This document shows, one piece after another, positions 27,084-36,191 of a stretch of 64,000 nt of DNA. The translations under genes were made by a program, and so were the position numbers. How positions within the stretch are numbered: position 1 is the stretch's first letter; every line of letters starts with the position of its first letter. Under the pieces are notes generated by a model. The model ran no database searches and had not been told where the DNA came from. It saw nothing but the letters and a program-made list of their open reading frames with translations. The stretch is from Pseudonocardia acidicola (GTDB taxonomy: Bacteria; Actinomycetota; Actinomycetes; Mycobacteriales; Pseudonocardiaceae): positions 1-64,000 of the forward strand of contig NZ_JAAXLA010000016.1 of the NCBI RefSeq assembly GCF_012911935.1, written 5' to 3'.

Positions 27084-28495
27084 GCTCGACGATGGAGCTG
27101 TCGGTCGAGTCCACCGCGCGTGACCAGGCGGCGGCGGTCCGCGCCCGCGAGATCTCCGCCCGTGAGCTGCTCGACCTGCACCTGAAGCGCATCGCCGAAC
27201 GCAATCCCGAACTCAACGCGATCGTCGCCCTGGACGAGGAGCGCGCGCGAGCCGGGGCCGCCGCGGCCGACGAGCTGCTGGCGTCGGGCGCCGAGGTCGG
27301 GCCGCTGCACGGGCTGCCCTTCGCGTTCAAGGACACCCACGCCGTCGCGGGTTGGCGCACCACGTACGGCTCACCGTTGTTCGCCGAGCACGTTCCGGGC
27401 CGTGACGAGTTGATCGTCGAACGGATCCGCCGGGCCGGCGTGGTGACCATCGGCAAGACCAACGTGCCCGAGTTCGCCGCCGGGTCGCACACGTTCAACA
27501 CCGTCTTCGGCACCACGCTCAACCCGGTCGACCCGTCGCGGTCCGCGGGCGGTTCGTCCGGGGGCGCGGCGTGCGCGCTCGCGGCCGGGATGGTGCCGCT
27601 CGCGGAGGGTTCCGACATGGGCGGCTCGCTGCGCAACCCTGCCTCGTTCTGCGGCGTGGTCGGGCTGCGGCCCTCGCTGGGCCGCGTTCCGGAATGGCCG
27701 CTGTACAACCAGTGGGAGACCACCTCGGTCGGCGGCCCGATGGCGCGCGACGTCGGTGACCTCGCACTGCTGCTCTCCGTGATCGCGGGACCCGACCCTC
27801 GCGCGCCGCAGGCCTTGGGGGATCCGGGTTCGGCGTTCTCCCCTCCGATCCGGGGGTCTCTGTCCGGGCTGCGGGTGGCCCTCTCGGTGGACCTCGGAGG
27901 CGCGTTCGAGGTCGATGGCGAGGTCGCCGCGATCGTGGCGTCCTCGGCGTCGGTGTTCTCCTCGGCCGGGGCGCTGGTGGCATCCGCCCATCCGGATCTC
28001 GCCGGCGCCGACGACACCTTCCGCACCCTGCGTGCCTGGCACTTCCAGGCGAAGTTCGGTCGGATGCTCGACGCGAATCCCGCCGCGTTCAAACAGTCCT
28101 TGGCCGACAACATCCGTGCAGGAGCGTCGCTGACCGGCGGTGACATCGCACGCGCCTACGCCCAGCGCACCACCCTCTCCGAGCGGATGCGCGAGTTCTT
28201 CGCCGGCGTCGAGGGGGCGCCGTACGACGTGCTCGTGCTCCCGGCGTCTCAGGTGCCGCCCTTTCCGGCCGACCGGGAGTTCCCGCAGGAGATCAACGGC
28301 CGGCCGATGAAGACCTACCTCGACTGGATGCAGGCGGCGTACTTCATCACCGTCACCGGCTGCCCGGCGATCTCGCTGCCGTTCGGGCGCACTGCTGACG
28401 GGCTGCCCGTCGGGCTGCAGATCGTCGCCCGGCACGGAGCCGATCTCTTCCTGCTCGAGGTCGCCGCCGCCGTCGAAGACGTCCTGCACAGCTGA
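27080..28495 (+). CDS. Amidase-signature family hydrolase
   Basis: This enzyme of about 471 aa has the Ser-cisSer-Lys triad: Lys in LPFAFKDTHAV (about 84), the Gly/Ser-rich SAGGSSGGAACALAAG, and the nucleophile region GSDMGGSLRNPASFCG. It hydrolyses a linear amide. GTG 27080 overlaps the CoxG stop, matching the operon's pattern; ATG 27092 is the alternative. The family includes malonamidase E2, so malonamate or ureidomalonate is a reasonable substrate in this cluster. That assignment is inference. Confidence 0.87.
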   Translation: MSSTMELSVESTARDQAAAVRAREISARELLDLHLKRIAERNPELNAIVALDEERARAGAAAADELLASGAEVGPLHGLPFAFKDTHAVAGWRTTYGSPLFAEHVPGRDELIVERIRRAGVVTIGKTNVPEFAAGSHTFNTVFGTTLNPVDPSRSAGGSSGGAACALAAGMVPLAEGSDMGGSLRNPASFCGVVGLRPSLGRVPEWPLYNQWETTSVGGPMARDVGDLALLLSVIAGPDPRAPQALGDPGSAFSPPIRGSLSGLRVALSVDLGGAFEVDGEVAAIVASSASVFSSAGALVASAHPDLAGADDTFRTLRAWHFQAKFGRMLDANPAAFKQSLADNIRAGASLTGGDIARAYAQRTTLSERMREFFAGVEGAPYDVLVLPASQVPPFPADREFPQEINGRPMKTYLDWMQAAYFITVTGCPAISLPFGRTADGLPVGLQIVARHGADLFLLEVAAAVEDVLHS

Positions 28496-28725
28496 AGAGA
28501 GCCCACCGACGCGGGCCCGCTGTCTCGCGACGCCGCTGATTTCCCTGGCAGAGTTTGCTCATCAATACGGGTTTCGTAGGCAGTTTCTGCCATGGCCGCG
28601 GAGGTGTGCGGCCGGTTGAATCGGAGCGCGCCCAGCAGCTGGGTCCTCGTCCCCGGCCGGCTGGTGGCCAGCTCGACGTCGATCGACCACCGACGTTCCC
28701 GCTCAGAGTTCCAGGAGGAGCACGC
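28496..28725. promoter_or_regulatory. Gap with palindrome upstream of the hydantoinase operon
   Basis: This 230-bp gap contains the A/T-richer stretch around 28540-28590 and a palindrome GGCAGTTTCTGCC (28579-28591). A related half, CTGGCAGAG, occurs about 30 bp earlier. A promoter and regulator site for the hyuA operon probably lie here. AGGAGGAG at 28713-28720 is the ribosome site. Confidence 0.4.
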
Positions 28726-30804
28726 ATGACCCGGCGCATCCGGATCGGCATCGACACCGGGGGCACGTTCACCGACGTCGTCGCCTTCGACGAGGACTCA
28801 GGCTCACTCGTCACCACCAAGACGCCGTCCACGCCCAGCAACCCCGCCGACGGGTTCCTCGCCGGCATCGACAAGGTGCTCGGCATGCTCGGCGCCGACG
28901 GTTCGGCGATCGACGCCGTCAGCCACGGCACGACGGTGGCCACCAACCAGCTCCTCGAGGGCAAGGTGGACCGGCTCGGCTACATCACCAACGACGGGTA
29001 CGAGTCGATGCTGGAGATCGCCCGCCAGTCGGTGCCCGACGGCTACGGCAACTCCTACTTCTGGGTCAAGCCGAACCGGATCGTCCCTCGCGACCTGGTC
29101 AAGGGCGTCGGCGGCCGGCTGGACTTCACCGGCGCCGAGGTGCGGCCGTTCGACGAGGACGGCGCCCGCGCGGTAGCGCGCTGGTTCAAGGCCCAGGGCA
29201 TCAACACGCTGGGAGTGTGCTTCCTGCACGCCTACGCCAACCCGGCGCATGAGCAGCGGATGCGCGCCGTGCTCGCCGAGGAGCACCCGGGGGCGGTGGT
29301 CTCGCTGTCGAGCGAGGTGTTGCGCGAGTACCGCGAGTTCGAGCGGTCGATGACCACGCTGGTCGACGCGGCGGTGAAGCCGCGACTCTCCGCGTACGTC
29401 ACCAACATCAAGGCTCGGCTCACCGCATACGACGACCGAACCATCCCGTTCTACGTGATGAAGTCCAACGGTGGGGTGCTGTCGGCCGACGAGGTCGTGC
29501 ACCAGCCGATCACCACCGTGCTCTCGGGTCCGGCTGCAGGCGCCCTCGGCGCGGCGCTGATCGCGAGCGTCGCGGGCTTCGACAAGGTGCTCACCTCCGA
29601 CGGAGGCGGTACCTCGACCGACGTCTCGGTGGTGACCGACGGCGAGCCGACGCTCACCACGGAGGGATCGGTGGGGGCTTTCCCCTCGAAGATCCCGATG
29701 ATCGACGTGGTCACGGTCGGCGCCGGTGGCGGTTCCATCGCCTGGACCTCGCCGGAGGGCACGCTCAAGGTCGGCCCGCACTCCGCCGGCGCCGATCCGG
29801 GCCCGCTCTGCTATGGCAAGGGGGGCACGGATGTGACCATCACCGACGCCCACGTCGTCCTCGGCCGGATCCCGCCGCACCTGCTCGGCGGTGAGATCCC
29901 GCTCGACGTCGGCGCGGCGCGCGACGGCATCGAGGCGTTGGCCAAGGAGCTCGGGCTCAGCGCCGAGGCGTGCGCCACCGGAATCCTGGAGATCTCGGCC
30001 TGGAACCAGGCCAACGCGCTGCGGCAGGTCACCGTCAAGCGCGGGCTCGACGTCCGCGACTTCACCCTCACCACCTTCGGGGGGTCGGGATCGCTGCTGC
30101 TGTGCCGCCTGGTCGACGTGCTCGGCCTGCCCGCTGTGCTCGTACCGCCGAATCCCGGCAATGTCTCGGCGTTCGGGCTGCTGACCGTCGACGTGAAGAA
30201 CGACTACGTCCAGACGCACGTCTCGCTGGCCGACTCGCTCGAACCCACCGACGTCGCCGGCATCTTCGACACCCTGACCGCCCAGGCCGCCGAGGCCCTG
30301 ATCAAGGAAGCCTTCGCCCCGGAGCAGCACCAGTTCGTCCGGACCGCCGACCTGCGCTACTTCGGCCAGGCCTTCGAGGTGCGCGTCCCGGTCCCCGACG
30401 GCGAGATCACCCAGGACGCGCTCGACGAGGTGGCCCGCCGCTTCCACGCCGAGCACAGGGCGCTCTACGGCTACGACTTCGCCGGCGACCCGAGCCAGCA
30501 GGTGGAGTGGGTCAACCTGCGCGTGTCGGGCGTCGGCCCGATCCGGCGGCCCGACATCCAGCGGCACGACCTGGTCGCCAACCCGACGGTGACCGAGAAG
30601 GGGCGCCGCCAGGTCTGCTTCGACGCCGCCGACGGTTACGTCGACACGGCTGTGCTCTGGCGCCCCGACCTCGCACCCGGCACCGTCGTCGACGGCCCCG
30701 CGATCATCGAGGAGTTCGGCTCGACCGTGCCGCTGCACCCGGGCTTCACCGCCCGCATCGACGAGTACCTCAACATCATCGTGACCCGGAAGGCGAACAA
30801 GTGA
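28726..30804 (+). CDS. hyuA: Hydantoinase/oxoprolinase family protein, HyuA-like subunit
   Basis: This 692-aa member of the ASKHA-fold hydantoinase A family has the phosphate motif RIGIDTGGTFTDVVAFD at the start, SHGTTVATNQLLEG, and VLSGPAAGALGAALIA. SDGGGTSTDVSVV and TFGGSGSLLLCRL follow. Together with HyuB it forms an ATP-dependent amidohydrolase for cyclic amides (5-oxoproline, hydantoins, N-methylhydantoin) or, in relatives, carboxylates ketones. The ribosome site AGGAGGAG precedes ATG 28726 by 5 nt. It overlaps hyuB by 4 nt. The ring substrate in this cluster is not known. Confidence 0.88.
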   Translation: MTRRIRIGIDTGGTFTDVVAFDEDSGSLVTTKTPSTPSNPADGFLAGIDKVLGMLGADGSAIDAVSHGTTVATNQLLEGKVDRLGYITNDGYESMLEIARQSVPDGYGNSYFWVKPNRIVPRDLVKGVGGRLDFTGAEVRPFDEDGARAVARWFKAQGINTLGVCFLHAYANPAHEQRMRAVLAEEHPGAVVSLSSEVLREYREFERSMTTLVDAAVKPRLSAYVTNIKARLTAYDDRTIPFYVMKSNGGVLSADEVVHQPITTVLSGPAAGALGAALIASVAGFDKVLTSDGGGTSTDVSVVTDGEPTLTTEGSVGAFPSKIPMIDVVTVGAGGGSIAWTSPEGTLKVGPHSAGADPGPLCYGKGGTDVTITDAHVVLGRIPPHLLGGEIPLDVGAARDGIEALAKELGLSAEACATGILEISAWNQANALRQVTVKRGLDVRDFTLTTFGGSGSLLLCRLVDVLGLPAVLVPPNPGNVSAFGLLTVDVKNDYVQTHVSLADSLEPTDVAGIFDTLTAQAAEALIKEAFAPEQHQFVRTADLRYFGQAFEVRVPVPDGEITQDALDEVARRFHAEHRALYGYDFAGDPSQQVEWVNLRVSGVGPIRRPDIQRHDLVANPTVTEKGRRQVCFDAADGYVDTAVLWRPDLAPGTVVDGPAIIEEFGSTVPLHPGFTARIDEYLNIIVTRKANK

Positions 30805-32750
30805 CCACCTCGACGAGTTCGACCACCGAATCGCGGCGTGCCACCACACAGTTCCCCTTCGGCACCCTCACCGCCGACGCCGGCGCGAGTGCCGACCCGG
30901 TGCTCGTCGAGATCGTCCAGGGGTCGCTGGCCAGCGTCGAGATGGAGGTCGAGACCGCCATCGCCCGCACCAGCCGCAGCCCGATGATCCGCGACGCGCA
31001 CGACTTCCGCGCGGGCATCCACGACCGGCTGCTGCGCAAGCTCACCGGCCGCTCCTACTCCGCGCTCGTCCACCCCGTCGCCCGCGATTTCCCGATGGAG
31101 GAGATGCGCGAGGGGGACGTCTTCTTCCACAACGACGTCTACCGGTCCGAGGGCGGCATCGGGCATCTTCCCGACCTCTGCGTCACCGTGCCCGTCTTCT
31201 CCGGGCCTGCCGGGGAACGCAGGGTGGTCGCGTTCATTCAGGCCTTCGGCCATCACGACGACATCGGCGGCGCGGTCCCGGGTTCCATGCCCTCCCACGC
31301 GACCAGCGTCTTCGAAGAAGGGCTCATGGTCCCGCCGATCAAGCTGTGGGACGCAGGGGTGCCCAACCGCTCGGCGCTGGCGATCATGACGCGGAACTCC
31401 CGCATGCCCGAATCGCTCGCGGCCGACCTGGATGCGGAGTGCTCGGCCTGTCTGATGGGCGCCCGCCGCCTCGGCGAGCTCTTCGACCGCTACGGCGTCG
31501 ACGTCGTCGAGTCCTGCTTCGATGCGATCATCTCCCGCACCACCGAGACCTACCGGCGCGAGATCCTCGGCAAGATCCCGGTCGGCACCTGGGTGTGGGA
31601 GGACTACGCCGAGCACGACGGCGTCGACGAGCCCCGGCTGCACACCCAGCGGATCACGCTCACCCGCACCGCGGCCGACGACCCGGACGGCGAGCGGCTG
31701 ATCCTGGACTTCGCCGGCACCTCGCCCCAGGCGAAGGGCCCGATCAACCACTGCGGCGACTACAGCGACGGCGTCTTCCTGAAGAAGTGGCTCGCGCCGA
31801 TCCTGCGCAACCTCGCCGACACCCCGGAGCGGATGGCCGAGCTCGACGTCAACGAGGGCATCGTGCCGCTGATCGAGATGCGCTTCCCCCCGCCGGGGAC
31901 GCTGCTCACCCCGGTCTTCCCGGCGCCGACCAACGCCCGCACGTTCGTGATCCTGCGGCTGCTCGGCGTACTCGCCGGAGTGGTCGCCAAGGCGGTCGAC
32001 GGCCGGATGCCCGCCGACCAGGAGACGATCCGCTACACCGGGGTGTACGGAGAGGACCTCGACGGCCGCCCCTACCTCATGAGGGAGGTGCTCGGCGGGG
32101 GCTCCGGAGGCCGGTACTACGCCGACGGCGAGGACACCATCCATGTCGTCCCGGACTCGCGGAACCTCCCGACGGAGTTCACCGAGGCCCGTTTCCCGTT
32201 CCGCGTCGAGTCCCTGACCCTCGCCGTGGACAGCGGGGGAGCGGGGCAGTTCCGCGGCGGGCTCGGGTACGAGAAGCACATTCGGATGCTCAAGGACGCC
32301 CACTTCATGTCGATCGCCGACCGGTCGATCCTGGCGTGCTGGGGTGTCAGGGGCGGCAAGGCCGGCCGGCCGTTCCAGGTCACCGTCGACCCCGGCGGTC
32401 CGAACGAGCGCGAGGTTGACGCCCTGGCCGACGCCGAGCCGGTCAAGGCGGGCGAGGTGATCCGGATCCGCACGACCGGCGGCGGCGGGTGGGGCAACCC
32501 GCTCGAGCGCGATCCCGCGCTCGTCGTCCGGGACGTGGTCTGGCGCAAAGTGTCCCCGGCCGCGGCGCTCGCCGACTACGGCGTCGTGCTCACCGGCTCC
32601 CTCGACGACGACACGCTGTCGTTCGACGAGACCGCGACGGCCACCGAGCGCGCCGGGCGGCCCGGTCCGGGCGAGGTGTTCTTCGACCGCGGACCCGGAT
32701 ACGCCCGGCTGGCGGCGGGCGCCACGTACGCCGACGTCGACGTGCTCTGA
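30801..32750 (+). CDS. hyuB: Hydantoinase B/oxoprolinase family protein, HyuB-like subunit
   Basis: This 649-aa HyuB-type protein has VEIVQGSLASVEMEVETAIA and RTSRSPMIRDAHDFRAGIHD near the start, MEEMREGDVFFHNDVYRSEG, then GGIGHLPDLCVTVPVF. The C-terminal TTGGGGWGNPLERDP is typical of the family. It pairs with HyuA for ATP-dependent opening of a cyclic amide. The first 30 residues are a Ser/Thr-rich extension. GTG start with GTGA overlap to hyuA. The next gene begins on the last base of its TGA. Confidence 0.88.
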   Translation: MTTSTSSTTESRRATTQFPFGTLTADAGASADPVLVEIVQGSLASVEMEVETAIARTSRSPMIRDAHDFRAGIHDRLLRKLTGRSYSALVHPVARDFPMEEMREGDVFFHNDVYRSEGGIGHLPDLCVTVPVFSGPAGERRVVAFIQAFGHHDDIGGAVPGSMPSHATSVFEEGLMVPPIKLWDAGVPNRSALAIMTRNSRMPESLAADLDAECSACLMGARRLGELFDRYGVDVVESCFDAIISRTTETYRREILGKIPVGTWVWEDYAEHDGVDEPRLHTQRITLTRTAADDPDGERLILDFAGTSPQAKGPINHCGDYSDGVFLKKWLAPILRNLADTPERMAELDVNEGIVPLIEMRFPPPGTLLTPVFPAPTNARTFVILRLLGVLAGVVAKAVDGRMPADQETIRYTGVYGEDLDGRPYLMREVLGGGSGGRYYADGEDTIHVVPDSRNLPTEFTEARFPFRVESLTLAVDSGGAGQFRGGLGYEKHIRMLKDAHFMSIADRSILACWGVRGGKAGRPFQVTVDPGGPNEREVDALADAEPVKAGEVIRIRTTGGGGWGNPLERDPALVVRDVVWRKVSPAAALADYGVVLTGSLDDDTLSFDETATATERAGRPGPGEVFFDRGPGYARLAAGATYADVDVL

Positions 32751-33436
32751 TGCGGGTCGCGGTGCTCGGCGGCCACGGCAAGACCGGCCGGGCCGTATCG
32801 GCAGCTCTGTCCGCCCGCAAGGCGGAGCCGATGCCGCTCGGCCGGTCGGACTGGGCCGATCTCCCGGCAGCGGTGGCGGGCTGCTCTGCGGCCTACGTCA
32901 TCGCTCCGAACATGCACCATGACGAACCGGCGTACGTGGCCGACGCGCTGGAAGCCCTGACCGCGGCCGGGGCCGGGCGGGTGGTCTACCACTCGGTGGC
33001 GTCGCCGTATGCGCCGGACATGCCCCACCACCTCGGCAAGGCCCGGGCCGAGGACCTGGTGCGTCGCTCCGGGCTGGCGTGGACGATCCTCCAGCCCGGC
33101 GCCTACCTCCAGAACCTCGACCTGACCAAGCCCGTCCGGGTGCCCTACGACGTGCACGCGACCTTCGGCTTCGCCGACCTCGACGACGTGGCCGAGGCCG
33201 CCGCCGTCGTGCTCCTCGAGGACGGGCACGACGGCGCGACCTACGAGTTGGCGTCCCGGACCGCGACGGTCGCCGAGCTGGCGGCCGAGGCCGGAGTCAC
33301 CGCGGACCGGGCCGAGTGGACCGGCGAGGGCCTCGACGAGCCGGCACGCTCCTGGCTGGGGGCGATGTTCGCCTACTACGACCGGCACGGCCTGCCCGTC
33401 GGCACGTACACGCTGCGTGCCCTGCTGAGACGGTAG
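32750..33436 (+). CDS. NmrA-like NAD(P)-binding protein (atypical SDR)
   Basis: This 228-aa Rossmann protein has VAVLGGHGKTGRAV at the N-terminus, the YHSVASPYAPDMPHHLGKAR region where an atypical SDR often has its active site, and AWTILQPGAYLQNL as in NmrA/HSCARG proteins. These sense NAD(P) or reduce quinones or ketones. The ATG overlaps the hyuB stop (TGATG), so it is in the hydantoinase operon. Its role there is unknown. Confidence 0.78.
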   Translation: MRVAVLGGHGKTGRAVSAALSARKAEPMPLGRSDWADLPAAVAGCSAAYVIAPNMHHDEPAYVADALEALTAAGAGRVVYHSVASPYAPDMPHHLGKARAEDLVRRSGLAWTILQPGAYLQNLDLTKPVRVPYDVHATFGFADLDDVAEAAAVVLLEDGHDGATYELASRTATVAELAAEAGVTADRAEWTGEGLDEPARSWLGAMFAYYDRHGLPVGTYTLRALLRR

Positions 33437-33585
33437 CCCGGCCCGCGGCGATGAAGCGGCGATGAATACGACTCGTTCTCCGGACCATGTCGAGAGGAGC
33501 ACGCAATCGATGTGGCGCACCGCGCCCGGGACGGGGGTCCCGGTGCCCACCCGAGTCCGGTTGCACCAGGCTGCGGCCTCCGGTG

Positions 33586-33602
33586 CTGGCAATAGTTGCC
33601 AG
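33586..33602. promoter_or_regulatory. Perfect 17-bp palindrome upstream of carbamate kinase
   Basis: CTGGCAATAGTTGCCAG is a perfect inverted repeat with TAG in the centre, 69 bp before the carbamate kinase ATG, in a 234-bp gap. It is a good operator candidate for the regulator of the arcC-barbiturase pair. The GGCA/TGCC halves recall the palindrome at 28579-28591. Confidence 0.5.
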
Positions 33603-33670
33603 CGCTCCCGGTCCGGCCTCGTCGGCGCCGACGGTGAACCGCACCGGCAGCGCTGCCTAGGTTTCGACAC

Positions 33671-34603
33671 ATGAGAGTTCTGCTCGCCCTGGGCGGCAAC
33701 GCGATGACGAACGCCGCCGGCCGAGCGGCGCCGCAGGACCAGATCGCCGCGGCGGCAGTCGCGATGGAGGCGGTCGCCGGCCTGCTGGAGCGCGACGTCG
33801 AGGTCCTGATCACTCACGGCAACGGCCCGCAGGTCGGCAACCTGCTGACCAAGAACGAGCTCGCCGCCTCCGTCGTGCCCCCGGTTCCGCTGGACTGGTG
33901 CGGCGCTCAGACGCAGGCCACGGTCGGGTTCGTGCTGATGAACGCCCTGGACGCCGCCCTCGTGCGGCGTGGGATCCGGCGCCGCACCGCTGCGGTCGTG
34001 ACGCGCACGCTGGTGGCTTCCGACGACTCCGGGTTCATCCGGCCGACCAAGCCCATCGGCCGCCACCTGCCGGCCGAGGAAGCCGAGGTGCTGATCGGAC
34101 ACGGGCAGACGTGGGAGGACCGCGGGAAGGGCTGGCGCCGTGTGGTCGCCTCGCCCGAGCCACTCGACATCATCGACGGGCCGGTGGTGCGGTCGCTGGT
34201 GGAGGCCGGATTCGTCGTCGTCGCGAACGGCGGCGGTGGCATCCCGGTCGTCCGCGAGCCGGACGGCAGCCTGCGGGGGATCGAGGCGGTCATCGACAAG
34301 GACCTCGGCGCCGCACTGCTGGCCGACACGGTCGGTGCCGATGTGCTCGTCATCGGCACCGACGTCCCGCACGCCGTCCTGAACTACGGCACCCCCGACG
34401 CGAAGGACGTCGGCACGGTCACCGCCGGGCAACTCAGGGCCTTCGCCGCCGAGGGGCACTTCGCCAGCGGGTCGATGGGCCCGAAGGTGGAGGCCGCCTG
34501 CCGGTTCGTCGAGCGGGGCGGCACCAGAGCAGTCATCACCGATCTCGACCACATCGCCACAGCCGTCTGCGGCGACGCGGGAACCGTCGTCGTCGCGAGC
34601 TAG
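33671..34603 (+). CDS. arcC: Carbamate kinase
   Basis: This 310-aa amino-acid-kinase-fold enzyme has the N-terminal LLALGGNAM motif, [14 protein letters not shown], and [28 protein letters not shown] and [10 protein letters not shown] complete the pattern. It transfers phosphate from carbamoyl phosphate to ADP, giving ATP and carbamate, which decays to CO2 and NH3. It lies 25 bp before barbiturase and in the same region as the FdrA-type carbamoyltransferase, so carbamoyl phosphate formed by that enzyme is its likely substrate. No arginine deiminase or ornithine carbamoyltransferase gene is present here. Confidence 0.92.
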   Translation: MRVLLALGGNAMTNAAGRAAPQDQIAAAAVAMEAVAGLLERDVEVLITHGNGPQVGNLLTKNELAASVVPPVPLDWCGAQTQATVGFVLMNALDAALVRRGIRRRTAAVVTRTLVASDDSGFIRPTKPIGRHLPAEEAEVLIGHGQTWEDRGKGWRRVVASPEPLDIIDGPVVRSLVEAGFVVVANGGGGIPVVREPDGSLRGIEAVIDKDLGAALLADTVGADVLVIGTDVPHAVLNYGTPDAKDVGTVTAGQLRAFAAEGHFASGSMGPKVEAACRFVERGGTRAVITDLDHIATAVCGDAGTVVVAS

Positions 34604-34628
34604 AGCCGACCGAAAGAGGAGAGTCCCG

Positions 34629-35732
34629 ATGCCCGAGGCCATCGAAGTCCGCAAGGTTCCGATCCACTCCGTCGCCGACGCCAGCGAGCTGGCGAAGCTG
34701 ATCGACGACGGGGTCATGCAGGCAGATCGGGTGATCGCGATCATCGGCAAGACCGAGGGCAACGGGGGTGTGAACGACTACACGCGGATCATCGCCGACC
34801 GCGCCTTCCGGGAGGTGCTGATCGACAAGGGCGTGCCGCCGGAACAGGTCAAGCAGGTCCCCATCGTGTGGTCGGGTGGTACCGACGGCGTCATCAGCCC
34901 GCACGCCACCATCTTCGCGACCGTCCCACCGGAGGACGTGACCCCGACGGCCGAGCCCCGGCTGACCGTGGGCTTCGCGATGAGCGAGCCGCTGCTGCCC
35001 GAGGACATCGGCCGCACAGCGATGATCGACAAGGTCGCCGAAGCCGTCCGCGTCGCCATGCAGCGGGCCGGTATCACCGACCCCGAGGACGTCCACTACG
35101 TCCAGACCAAGACCCCGCTACTGACCATCCACACCATCCGCGATGCGAAAGCACGGGGAGAGTCGGTGTGGACCGAGCACACCCACGAGTCGATGGACCT
35201 CTCCAACGGTTGCACCGCGCTGGGCGTCGCCGTGGCCCTCGGGGAGATCGACAAGCCGGGCGATGAGGACGTCATGCACAACCGCTCGCTGTACTCCTCG
35301 GTGGCGTCGTGCTCCTCCGGTGTCGAGCTCGACCGGGCACAGGTGGTCGTGATCGGCAACGCCCCCGACGTCGGCGGTCGCTACCGGATCGGTCACTCGG
35401 TGATGAAGGACGCGCTCGACCAGGACGGCATCTGGGATGCGATCAAGGACGCTGGGCTGGACCTGCCCGAGCGGCCGCACCCGTCCGACCTCGGCGACCG
35501 GCTCGTCAACGTCTTCCTCAAGTGTGAGGCGTCGCAGGACGGCCAGGTCCGCGGCCGGCGCAACGCGATGCTCGACGACTCCGACGTCCACTGGCACCGC
35601 CAGATCAAGTCATGTGTCGGTGGTGTCACTGCAGCCGTCACCGGCGACCCGGCGGTCTTCGTCTCGGTCTCGGCGGCCCACCAGGGGCCCGACGGCGGCG
35701 GCCCGGTGGCCGCCATCGTCGACCTGGGCTGA
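34629..35732 (+). CDS. Barbiturase (ring-opening amidohydrolase, AtzD/barbiturase family)
   Basis: This 367-aa protein has the three-fold repeat of the cyanuric acid hydrolase/barbiturase family. Landmarks are [20 protein letters not shown] (K41 in the first Lys-Ser dyad), [13 protein letters not shown], a middle repeat with KTPLLT and ESMDLSNG, then [15 protein letters not shown], and a C-terminal repeat with [20 protein letters not shown]. The N-terminus and the fold-specific stretches look like Rhodococcus-type barbiturase rather than AtzD, from memory of the family. It hydrolyses barbiturate to ureidomalonate. The ribosome site GAGGAGAG precedes the ATG. It follows carbamate kinase at 25 bp. 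Confidence 0.88.
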   Translation: MPEAIEVRKVPIHSVADASELAKLIDDGVMQADRVIAIIGKTEGNGGVNDYTRIIADRAFREVLIDKGVPPEQVKQVPIVWSGGTDGVISPHATIFATVPPEDVTPTAEPRLTVGFAMSEPLLPEDIGRTAMIDKVAEAVRVAMQRAGITDPEDVHYVQTKTPLLTIHTIRDAKARGESVWTEHTHESMDLSNGCTALGVAVALGEIDKPGDEDVMHNRSLYSSVASCSSGVELDRAQVVVIGNAPDVGGRYRIGHSVMKDALDQDGIWDAIKDAGLDLPERPHPSDLGDRLVNVFLKCEASQDGQVRGRRNAMLDDSDVHWHRQIKSCVGGVTAAVTGDPAVFVSVSAAHQGPDGGGPVAAIVDLG

Positions 35733-35775
35733 GGCGCGGGTGGAGCCGGAGTCCGCTCGGTCGCCGCTGGGCGCG

Positions 35776-35796
35776 GGGTGACCCTTCGGGCCACCC
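35776..35796 (+). terminator. Hairpin after barbiturase; rest of 35733-36191 without a gene
   Basis: GGGTGACCC and GGGCCACCC pair around a TTC loop (one mismatch), 43 bp past the barbiturase stop, and probably end the arcC-barbiturase transcript. I see no gene in 35797-36178. The sequence is pyrimidine-rich and less GC-biased near its end, where the next promoter lies. Confidence 0.5.
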
Positions 35797-36178
35797 GTCA
35801 CGAGACTCGCCGCGGCTCTCCGTCATCCGACGGTGAGCCGCGGCCGCGTGTCGTCGCCGGTAAACCGCCGACCCTCACGCCTGCCGCATTGTTCTCCGCT
35901 TTTCCTTCGCCCCTCCGAGTCCTTCCTCGTCCTCGAGAATTGCTCCTGCCCGTCGCAGTCCGGGCGCGATCGCGCGCTGTGACGAAAGGCGGGTTTCGCC
36001 CTCGCGATCTGCATCATCACGCCGTGAACCTTTGAGAGTCTTCGCTGCTCACAGGGCTGGAGCGGCTGTCGCACGCGTCGGCGGACTCGATTGCTGCCGA
36101 AGAGTGTGGCGCTAGTGGCCAGCATTTCTCGCCCTCGCTTGTCATCTCTGACCATATCTCGTTCCGAGAGCACGTCAT

Positions 36179-36184
36179 TAGTGT
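36179..36184 (+). promoter_or_regulatory. -10 of a leaderless CoA-transferase transcript
   Basis: TAGTGT is 7 nt upstream of ATG 36192, and no ribosome site precedes the start. This fits a leaderless mRNA. Confidence 0.5.
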
Positions 36185-36191
36185 CGCGCAT

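Noticed and set aside
33510..33674. Small leader ORF overlapping the carbamate kinase start
   Set aside because: AGAGGAG is 11 nt from its ATG. The predicted peptide is Arg/Gly/Ala-rich with no pattern and includes the operator-like palindrome. The overlap is probably chance.
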